From Halopenitus persicus (GTDB lineage Archaea; Halobacteriota; Halobacteria; Halobacteriales; Haloferacaceae), in contig NZ_FNPC01000012.1 of assembly GCF_900107205.1 (NCBI RefSeq), forward strand, positions 1 to 64,000: 64,000 nucleotides of DNA. The letters run 5' to 3'. Each line of letters begins with the position of its first letter. Positions within the stretch are counted from its first letter, which is position 1. A program made the translations under genes and the position numbers. The notes below the pieces were generated by a model. That model did not search any database, was not told where the DNA came from, and was given only the letters and a program-made list of their open reading frames with translations. Below, one piece after another: positions 58,476 to 64,000 of this stretch.

Positions 58476-58606
58476 GTTCCCGTAGCTCAGTCAGGACAGA
58501 GCATCGTCAGAGTGAACTCTGACAAGCCCTCGTTCGGGTCTTCGACCCTCACGAGGACACCGGCGTTCGAAGCCGGGTGTCGCACGTTCGAATCGTGCCG
58601 GGAACG
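58476..58606 (+). tRNA. tRNA-Arg(TCG) with a 56-nt insertion after the D arm
   Basis: Acceptor GTTCCCG/CGGGAAC, discriminator G. D stem GCTC/GAGC, base 26 A, then 56 extra bases (58504-58559), then anticodon stem CCGGC/GCCGG with loop GTTCGAA (anticodon TCG) and T arm GCACG-TTCGAAT-CGTGC. The insert has two hairpins: GTCAGAG-TGAA-CTCTGAC and CCTCGT-TC-GGGTC-TTC-GACCC-TC-ACGAGG. Without it the tRNA is 75 nt. Same place and size as in tRNA-Thr. Confidence 0.82.
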
Positions 58607-58721
58607 TCCAGCCGAGCGATGCGAGGCTGGTTCGGGAAATTTCGCTCCCGAGACTCGCTGCTCGCACCACGTGTGAGCAGCACCAAAATCGGAGTCGCCT
58701 GTTGCGGCTCCGGGTGATAGG

Positions 58722-60251
58722 ATGGAATTCAACACGCCAAAGCAAACGGTCGCGGAGGCAACGCGGACCACCAACTACGAAGGTGGGGAAGCGTTCGAGC
58801 CTGCCGACCCCCGACTCGCACTGTACAAGCGCACGATCAACCAGCTGCTGGAGGGGTCGTTCTACGAGACCGATGACGAGCAGCTGGCTGCTGTCGTTCG
58901 CCAGTTCGATGCCGCCGCAAACGAGGACCCGGAGTTCGTCCTGAAGCTCGCGGCCTATGCTCGCCAGGAGCTCTACTTGCGGGACATCCCACAGGTGCTA
59001 CTCGTACTGGCAGCCAACGACGACCGATTCAAGGACGACTCCCCCGAGTCGCTCATCCGCGAATGGGCGCCGGCGATCATCCAGCGGATGGACGAGACGG
59101 CCACCGCGCTCGCGGTCCACGATCAGCTGTTCGGCGGGACTGCGCCGTGGCCGCTTCGACGCGGGATCGAGGACGCACTGGTGGAGATGGCCGACGCCTA
59201 CACGCTGGGCAAGTACGACCTGTCGCGGCGCGAGGTGACGCTGCACGACGTCTTCAACCGCGTCCACCCCACGCCCGTCGACGCCGAGCAGGAAGCGCTC
59301 TTCGAGCAGTTCATGCGTGGTGGCCTTGACGACTATCCCGACGTCGACCCGTTGCCGGCGCCGAACACGTGGGAGACGGTTATTTCCGAGCGCGGCAACA
59401 CCCAAGCCGCCTGGGAACTGCTCATCAAGGACGACGAGTACACGCTGCCCATCTTCGCGTCGATCCGGAACCTCCGGAATATGCTCGAAGCCGGCGTTCC
59501 GGAGGACACCGTCGTGGATCACCTCGACCTGGAGGCCGTCCGACACGCGCCGCTGTACCCGTTCCGGTACTACCAGGCCTACACCGCGCTGCAAGACGCG
59601 GATGTCCAGGCACCGGCGGTCGAGCAGTGGCTCGAAGACGCAATTGATGTCGCGGTCGAGACGGTGCCTGGCGGATTTGGCGATACCGTTGTCGCGGTCG
59701 ACCTGTCGGGATCGATGGATCAGCCGCTGTCCGCGAACAGCACGCTCCGATTGAAGGAGATCGGTGCGTTGTTCGGTGCGATCCTGGCCGACCAGGGTGC
59801 TGACGTCGGCGGGTTCGGCGACGACTTCCAGACCGTTCCGATGCACGTCGACACGCCAGTACTGCAGCGCCAAGCGGCGGTGTTGGCGATCGACGAGGAC
59901 GTCGGGAACTCGACGAACGGCTGGAAGACAATCGATTACCTCCGCGAGCGAGGTGAGCCCGTCGAACGCATCGTCGTCTTCACCGATATGCAGATCTGGG
60001 ACAACACGCCGTTCACGGCCCGCGATTCCCAGACGGTCAGGGACGCGTTCGATGCGTATCGGGACGAGGTGTCTGCGGACACCGCGCTGTATCTCGTCGA
60101 CCTCGCGGCCTACGGCGACCTGGTGACGCCAGAAGGCTACGAGAACGTCTACAACATCTCAGGGTGGTCGGAGAACGTCCTCTCGTTCATCGACCACGCC
60201 GAGAAGCCGAAGCAGCTCATCGATGAGATCGAGGCGTTCGAGCCGACCTAA
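58722..60251 (+). CDS. Ro60-like protein (TROVE domain plus vWA domain)
   Basis: 509 residues. The first 310 form the helical-repeat TROVE ring: LYKRTINQLLEGSFYETDDE, FVLKLAAYARQELYLRDIPQ, TLPIFASIRNLRNMLEAGVP. The C-terminal 190 are a von Willebrand A domain with MIDAS motif VVAVDLSGSMDQ near residue 326 and FTDMQIWDN. This is the layout of Ro60 and bacterial Rsr, which hold misfolded RNA ends in the ring and Y RNAs on its outside, and work in RNA quality control. It is embedded in the tRNA array, between tRNA-Arg and tRNA-Gly on the same strand, so it is likely coexpressed. RtcB, PNPase or other usual partners are not in the window. Confidence 0.92.
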   Translation: MEFNTPKQTVAEATRTTNYEGGEAFEPADPRLALYKRTINQLLEGSFYETDDEQLAAVVRQFDAAANEDPEFVLKLAAYARQELYLRDIPQVLLVLAANDDRFKDDSPESLIREWAPAIIQRMDETATALAVHDQLFGGTAPWPLRRGIEDALVEMADAYTLGKYDLSRREVTLHDVFNRVHPTPVDAEQEALFEQFMRGGLDDYPDVDPLPAPNTWETVISERGNTQAAWELLIKDDEYTLPIFASIRNLRNMLEAGVPEDTVVDHLDLEAVRHAPLYPFRYYQAYTALQDADVQAPAVEQWLEDAIDVAVETVPGGFGDTVVAVDLSGSMDQPLSANSTLRLKEIGALFGAILADQGADVGGFGDDFQTVPMHVDTPVLQRQAAVLAIDEDVGNSTNGWKTIDYLRERGEPVERIVVFTDMQIWDNTPFTARDSQTVRDAFDAYRDEVSADTALYLVDLAAYGDLVTPEGYENVYNISGWSENVLSFIDHAEKPKQLIDEIEAFEPT

Positions 60252-60279
60252 CCCTGTCCGTATTTTTTGTTTTGAGGAT

Positions 60280-60352
60280 GCGCGAGTGGTGGAGTTCGGA
60301 AACACACGGTCGTGCCACGACCGAGACGGACGTTCGAATCGTCCCTCGCGCA
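60280..60352 (+). tRNA. tRNA-Gly(GCC)
   Basis: Acceptor GCGCGAG/CTCGCGC, discriminator A. Anticodon stem CGGTC/GACCG with loop GTGCCAC gives GCC. T arm GGACG-TTCGAAT-CGTCC. It starts 29 bases after the Ro60-like stop and closes the array. Confidence 0.9.
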
Positions 60353-60411
60353 CTCGGAGTACAGCTGTCGAACATCTGGCCCGTGAGACGCACCTCAACG
60401 GAGATGAAAAT

Positions 60412-60705
60412 ATGGCAGTATCCAATACCACCGACCCAGAATCGACGACAATTGCCGTCGTGACGATTCGAATCCCCTGCAGCGCAGATGGGGACCTCGT
60501 CACTGACGCTGAGAAGCGTCTCTCGCGGCCCGAAACTATCGATGACGTCACGATTGACGAATTGGATAGTATCGAGCCACAGCTGTCGGCAACACTCATT
60601 ACCGTCGAAATTACGGTCCGGTGGGCTACGGCAATTGGCGTGGAGGAGATCAGAGACAGACTGGCTGGTGTCTCGGGACTTGAGTCAGTCAGACGGATTG
60701 CATAG
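60412..60705 (+). CDS. Small hypothetical protein after the Ro60-like gene, 97 residues
   Basis: ATG 60412, 60 bases after tRNA-Gly. Beta-rich with STTIAVVTIRIPCSADGDLV and SATLITVEITVRWATAIGVE, ending in a helix (IRDRLAGVSGLESVRRIA). It may form a ferredoxin-like beta-alpha-beta fold. No motif for activity. Position makes it the last gene of the array operon. Confidence 0.7.
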   Translation: MAVSNTTDPESTTIAVVTIRIPCSADGDLVTDAEKRLSRPETIDDVTIDELDSIEPQLSATLITVEITVRWATAIGVEEIRDRLAGVSGLESVRRIA

Positions 60706-60776
60706 GCCGTTCAGAACGGCATAGCCGAAAGTGTAGTAATCCATTTGACTGTTACCACGATATTGGTAATTATTAG

Positions 60777-61451
60777 ATGTACGAACCGTTTGATGAAACT
60801 GCTGTTAGAGTGTTGCTCGCAGTCAATCCTGGAGATTCGATCCGAACGGTAGCCCAACATCTCCACACCCCCTACGAAACGGTTCGACAAGCAGTCAATC
60901 AACTAGAGGATGCAGGGTATCTTCGATATGATGACGGACTGTTCGTGACCGACGATCGCGTCCGTAAGGCGGCACGAGACCTGCTGGCCACGAGTGCCGC
61001 CGTGAATCCACCGTCCATCGAAGAGGCGTACGTACTCCCACAGTTCGGTGACTGGCCCTTCGCCTTTACACAGGTGGACGCCGTCTACGTGTGGACCCAA
61101 GGGGGCTATCAGGTTGGTCGCGAGCCCGGAGACTACCCGCTCTTTCTTGCCGTCCTTGAGAAGGACATCGACGCCTGGCAGCGTTTTTTCGAACGGTTTG
61201 GAATCCTAACAGGATTTGAGCGACAACCGGAGGAATCGTTTGAAGGTCCTCTCCAAGTCGTCCTCAACGAGCGTTCGGTGCTCAACCCCGACCACGTCGA
61301 AGGATATCCAGTCATCTCTCGGCGCGAGACGATAGAGTTCATGCGGAAGCATTATGCGACGTTTCAGTCAGCACTCGCTATGCTCGATCGCATGTACGAC
61401 GATCTCGATCTCGACGTTTCCTACCGTGAGTCAGAAAGAGAATGCTCGTGA
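60777..61451 (+). CDS. Winged-helix regulator (nucleotidyltransferase-partner type)
   Basis: 224 residues. HTH: VRVLLAVNPGDSIRTVAQHL, TPYETVRQAVNQLEDAGYLR, YDDGLFVTDDRVRKAARDLL. The rest has EEAYVLPQFGDWPFAFTQVD and a helical end (TIEFMRKHYATFQSALAMLD). Such regulators often precede a nucleotidyltransferase gene; none is found here, and 61452-61598 is empty. Start ATG 60777 after an AT-rich promoter-like stretch. Confidence 0.75.
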   Translation: MYEPFDETAVRVLLAVNPGDSIRTVAQHLHTPYETVRQAVNQLEDAGYLRYDDGLFVTDDRVRKAARDLLATSAAVNPPSIEEAYVLPQFGDWPFAFTQVDAVYVWTQGGYQVGREPGDYPLFLAVLEKDIDAWQRFFERFGILTGFERQPEESFEGPLQVVLNERSVLNPDHVEGYPVISRRETIEFMRKHYATFQSALAMLDRMYDDLDLDVSYRESERECS

Positions 61452-61598
61452 GTTTCACAGCAGCAATTGAATTATCGACCTCCTCCACGGTGAGGTTTAA
61501 TTGATTGCCGTTGGTTTGACATCGACAGCGTTCCCGGGTTGCTATTTTTGAATAGTTTGCTATTCATACTCTTCAGCCCGTGACGGGGCGATATCTTA

Positions 61599-61639
61599 TT
61601 AACCAACAAATCTATGCCGATACGCGTTTTGTTGGTTAA
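61599..61639. repeat. Inverted repeat TTAACCAACAAA...TTTTGTTGGTTAA, copy 4
   Basis: TTAACCAACAAA (61599-61610) faces TTTGTTGGTTAA (61628-61639), 12 pairs, spacer 17. It ends 17 bases before the DUF6788-like start, so it would lie in or next to its 5' leader and could block or allow translation. Confidence 0.72.
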
Positions 61640-61655
61640 CACGAGGCGACCGCTG

Positions 61656-62003
61656 ATGTCCTACGAGCCGCCGACGCCGCCGGCGGAACTCCCGACAGAC
61701 CTCGTCAATACGCTCAATGAGTCCTCTTCTGAGCAACTACAGCACGTTGCCCGCTACGCTGAAGAGCTAGCTGAGCACAAAGCTCGCGAGGCACGTCTCG
61801 AAGAGGACTCAGATGAAAGCGAAATCGAAGAACGTCCTGACGATCTGCCGGACGACGTCCCGGTGAAAGCCACGATCAAGGAGGTTAACGACAACCGTTA
61901 CTACTACTGGCAGTGGCGAGAAGGCGAAAAAGGTCGTTCCCAGTATAAAGGGCACCTCCCAGAGTGTGAATGGGTTCAACCCACCTCACACCCCGCAGTG
62001 TGA
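61656..62003 (+). CDS. DUF6788-like small protein
   Basis: 115 residues from ATG 61656 (MSYEPPTPPAELPTDLVNTL). Helical N-terminal half (SEQLQHVARYAEELAEHKAR), acidic middle, then IKEVNDNRYYYWQWREGEKG and RSQYKGHLPECE. The YYYWQWREG...YKGP signature is that of DUF6788 proteins, common on mobile DNA in archaea. Function unknown. The last residues (WVQPTSHPAV) differ from the family's end and may be read from rearranged DNA. Confidence 0.78.
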   Translation: MSYEPPTPPAELPTDLVNTLNESSSEQLQHVARYAEELAEHKAREARLEEDSDESEIEERPDDLPDDVPVKATIKEVNDNRYYYWQWREGEKGRSQYKGHLPECEWVQPTSHPAV

Positions 62004-62119
62004 ATGGGTCCGGTCAGTCCAGACAGGTAAAACTCGTAGAGAAGATACCCACCCCACGTTTCCGACGTATCAAGAGATACACTCGTGATCAGGGGTGTGG
62101 TCAGCGACCGAAAGGGGAG

Positions 62120-62365
62120 CTAGGCCAAGTCTTCCAACCGGCTGTCCCGGAGGACAGATTTCAGCACGATGCCGGTATCCTGAACCAGCCGATGCTCAAG
62201 ATAACTGCCTTCACCCCAGCCACCACCGGTACGAGTTGATTCAACGACACCGAGGAACGCCTGCTCTTTCAACACCTCATAGACGCGGTGCTCGCTGAGA
62301 GTCTTTGCATCAGCCTTCTCTGTCGTCGCTTGATACCGTTCATAAATCTGGTTCATCCAACGGAG
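62120..62365 (-). pseudogene. Orc1/Cdc6 C-terminal fragment
   Basis: MNQIYERYQATTEKADAKTL, SEHRVYEVLKEQAFLGVVES and GGGWGEGSYLEHRLVQDTGI form the C-terminal winged helix of Orc1/Cdc6 initiators; the stop is at 62120-62122. All of the AAA+ part is missing; upstream codons are unrelated. The origin that such a gene usually adjoins is not recognised: 62004-62119 has no clear ORB repeats. Confidence 0.7.
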
Positions 62366-62379
62366 AGAGCCCGCAAACG

Positions 62380-62545
62380 AACAGTCCGATACCGACCGTT
62401 TACACAAATCTACCGACACTCCAACGGCTATCCCGACAGCGTCCTCCGTGACCTTGTCCAGCTGAAGGAGTTGCTCGATGAGACACGAACAGAGCGCGGG
62501 CCTGCGTACGCCGTTGCCCAGTTCCTGTTCCTCGACACGCTCTGA
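62380..62545 (+). pseudogene. Fragment of the YRHSDG family gene
   Basis: QIYRHSNGYPDSVLRDLVQL and KELLDETRTERGPAYAVAQF match the gene at 5666-6163 almost residue by residue, then the frame ends at TGA 62543-62545 after FLDTL. Only the 5' half is present and its first codons are replaced by other DNA (the Orc fragment begins beside it, in opposite direction). Confidence 0.6.
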
Positions 62546-62649
62546 ATGGCTCGCTAAACCTGCGTAGGAAATGGTCTGATCGGTACTTCTGGAATTCTCG
62601 AAGGCAGATGAGGCTTCGAGAATGTTCCTGAGGTTGTCCGTAGTTACGT

Positions 62650-63432
62650 CTAGAGAGCGTCCAGACAGTCCATAAGCGTCGTGTAGGTCTGTTCGACTTT
62701 ACCGATCGTTCTCCCCTTTCCCAACCCCTCGCCAGTATGCTGAACGATCAGTTGTGAGTGAGCAACGGAGTTTCGCAACTCGGTCAGATCGTCGAGCTGG
62801 CTCGACGCTCGGTGATCGCTCGAAAAGCCACAGGCGTCCCAGCAGACCTCGATATTGCTGATGATCGTCGCAAGCGTTGAGAACTGAGCGTAATGGATTT
62901 CATCGAGTTCGATGTTTGATCGGCGGGCGTCAGCGTGTCTCTCTTCGATATCTTTCACAATATTCGGGTCGAGGGATACACGTTCCTTCCAGTCAGGGGC
63001 CTCGTCAAGAATGAGCTCACGGAAGCGCTCTTCAAGTAATGTGATGCGGTCAAAGAGGTGGATCATCGCGGGCGACGTGTTCAGGTCCGCACGCGTCAAG
63101 ATGCCCGTCCGCCGATTCCGCCCGCCCAGAAAATAAAACGGGGCCTCGTAGAGTGCCGAGAGTACCTCATCGAACGTGGCGTCGGTACTGATGATCTCCT
63201 CGAGCGTTACTGGGTTCGTGTGCGCTGGAATTTGATCGTCGGTCGCTACATCCTGCAGGTGGTCCAGTTCGACGTATCCGACAACTGTCTCTCCGGCGGT
63301 GACAGGTGCGACATCATACCCCTCCGACTCAAGCCAGTCAGTCGTCGCAGCGACTGTGGCATCCGGTGATTGTGACACAATCGAACGCGTTGCGAGATTA
63401 CCAGCGGTACAGACGTAGAGGTCTCGTCCCAT
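62650..63432 (-). CDS. CBS-domain protein with C-terminal HEPN-like RNxxxH motif
   Basis: 260 residues from ATG 63430-63432 (MGRDLYVCTAGNLA). Residues 10-130 form a CBS pair (TVAATTDWLESEGYDVAPVT, AGETVVGYVELDHLQDV, FYFLGGRNRRTGILTRADLN). Residues 130-260 are helical with LDDLTELRNSVAHSQLIVQH: Arg220 to His225 gives the Rx4H of HEPN nucleases. CBS domains bind adenine nucleotides, so a nucleotide-gated RNase is a reasonable guess. Divergent from the small gene at 63514 (81 bp). Confidence 0.75.
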   Translation of the reverse strand: MGRDLYVCTAGNLATRSIVSQSPDATVAATTDWLESEGYDVAPVTAGETVVGYVELDHLQDVATDDQIPAHTNPVTLEEIISTDATFDEVLSALYEAPFYFLGGRNRRTGILTRADLNTSPAMIHLFDRITLLEERFRELILDEAPDWKERVSLDPNIVKDIEERHADARRSNIELDEIHYAQFSTLATIISNIEVCWDACGFSSDHRASSQLDDLTELRNSVAHSQLIVQHTGEGLGKGRTIGKVEQTYTTLMDCLDAL

Positions 63433-63513
63433 TATCCCACCCACCGGCTTCGCGGCGAATAATCCTTTGGCCAGCACAAGAAATAAGTAAAAGTAATTAA
63501 TTAGTTTAATTTA

Positions 63514-63861
63514 ATGAGCATAGGACATTTCTTCGACGCGGGTGGGTATCTCGACTACGGGGACGCGTCTGTGTTGCTGCCGGTAGAAGAGCTGCACGCG
63601 AGAGTTTACACCCACCGAGATGCGGAGTGTGCGCTCGGGGACGCGCCAGCCGATTCCGTGCTCGCTATCAGACCAACAGGGTTGGCGAGCAGCTACGCGT
63701 TGACTCAGCGGCCACTAACGGCGATCGAGGTGGCATCACTGGACGACGAGCTTCGGAACCAAATCGGCGGAGCCGTAGATATCGATCTGGCGCAGTTCGA
63801 ACTCATCCAGGTCGGGAGAGCGACGACGACAGCACAAAACCGGAGTCTCGCAGAGTTTTGA
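63514..63861 (+). CDS. Hypothetical protein, 115 residues
   Basis: MSIGHFFDAGGYLDYGDASV starts a soluble, mildly acidic protein with SVLAIRPTGLASSYALTQR and ALTAIEVASLDDEL-like helices. AT-rich promoter DNA (AAGTAATTAATTAGTTTAATTT) lies directly before the ATG. Divergent from the CBS-HEPN gene, so it may be its antitoxin or regulator, although no HTH is visible. Confidence 0.62.
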   Translation: MSIGHFFDAGGYLDYGDASVLLPVEELHARVYTHRDAECALGDAPADSVLAIRPTGLASSYALTQRPLTAIEVASLDDELRNQIGGAVDIDLAQFELIQVGRATTTAQNRSLAEF

Positions 63862-63877
63862 CGGCTACTGGCAACAT

Positions 63878-64000
63878 CTAGATTACACCAAATGTGCGAG
63901 GAAGCCCGAGGATCACCAGTAGTATCGTCACAATACCACCACCGACCAGCAGTGTATTCTCCACCGCTTTCTCGTGAAACGGCATTTCCGCGGACTCCTC
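63878..64000 (-). CDS. Mrr-type nuclease-family protein, C-terminal end (partial)
   Basis: Only 40 codons and the stop (TAG 63878-63880) are inside the window. They read ESAEMPFHEKAVENTLLVGG, then a hydrophobic helix. The Mrr-type protein at 8183-9547 ends with EYAEMPLHEKAMENKLLAVG and a similar helix, so this is a relative in the same orientation. Its catalytic domain would lie to the right of the window. Confidence 0.8.
   Translation of the reverse strand, partial: EESAEMPFHEKAVENTLLVGGGIVTILLVILGLPRTFGVI

Noticed and set aside
55345-58676. Many open frames of 60-150 codons running through the tRNA genes
   Set aside because: They overlap tRNA genes in all frames and their products are Arg/Ser-rich with no family-like pattern. 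Only the frames at 56320 and 57522 fit between tRNAs and have normal composition.
1-64000. CRISPR array
   Set aside because: No regularly spaced direct repeats of 25-40 bases and no cas genes. The repeated hairpins at 33 kb are unevenly spaced and vary in their outer parts.

Overview
The window is haloarchaeal DNA. Proteins are acidic, start codons are ATG, GTG or TTG, and adjacent genes commonly share 4 bp (ATGA or GTGA). There is a TFB-type transcription factor, an Orc1/Cdc6 remnant, an HTH_10 (Bat-type) regulator, several IS200/IS605 (IS1341-type) TnpB elements, and many small membrane proteins and winged-helix regulators without known partners. No rRNA or core operon is present. The density of broken genes, IS elements, antitoxin-like and nuclease-like genes points to a plasmid, megaplasmid or chromosomal accessory region.

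Layout. 0-5 kb: PH-domain membrane proteins, an ABC exporter pair and a CNNM/CBS protein. 5-10 kb: two decayed genes, an AbiE-like regulator and nucleotidyltransferase pair, an Mrr-type nuclease and a DUF2071 protein. 10-14.3 kb: small membrane proteins and an ardC-like antirestriction gene cut in two by a 1.5 kb TnpB element. 14.3-30 kb: many membrane proteins, including three CPBP intramembrane proteases, with an orphan NuoCD fusion, an alpha/beta hydrolase and small regulators; a second TnpB element closes this part. 30-34.8 kb: membrane proteins, a regulator/PIN pair, then about 1.4 kb of very GC-rich non-coding DNA full of hairpins in front of an OB-fold protein. 35-38 kb: an AT-rich islet with a frameshifted DUF4209 (HEPN-like) gene. 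38-43.6 kb: a frameshifted TFB gene, a regulator/partner pair, a third TnpB element and a SatD/DUF3307 pair. 43.7-50 kb: redox, DoxX, BASS transporter and MerB-like genes with two HxlR regulators. 50-55 kb: AbiEi, its decayed copy, regulators and a Fic-like protein.

55.7-60.4 kb is the most striking part: 15 recognisable tRNA genes (Gln, Asp, Pro, three Ser, two Leu, Tyr, Thr, two Glu, Met-type CAT, Arg, Gly) plus two tRNA-like remnants, all on the + strand. They are interleaved with small genes and with a 509-residue Ro60-like protein (TROVE plus von Willebrand A domains). tRNA-Thr and tRNA-Arg each carry an insertion of about 55 nt between the D arm and the anticodon arm, and two other tRNAs lack the universal U33. 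Ro60 proteins bind misfolded and tRNA-like small RNAs, so the array and the Ro60 gene probably form one RNA system.

60.7-64 kb: a regulator, a DUF6788-like gene behind an inverted repeat seen four times in the window, an Orc1/Cdc6 fragment, a CBS-HEPN fusion, and at the very edge the C-terminus of a second copy of the Mrr-type nuclease family seen at 8-9.5 kb.
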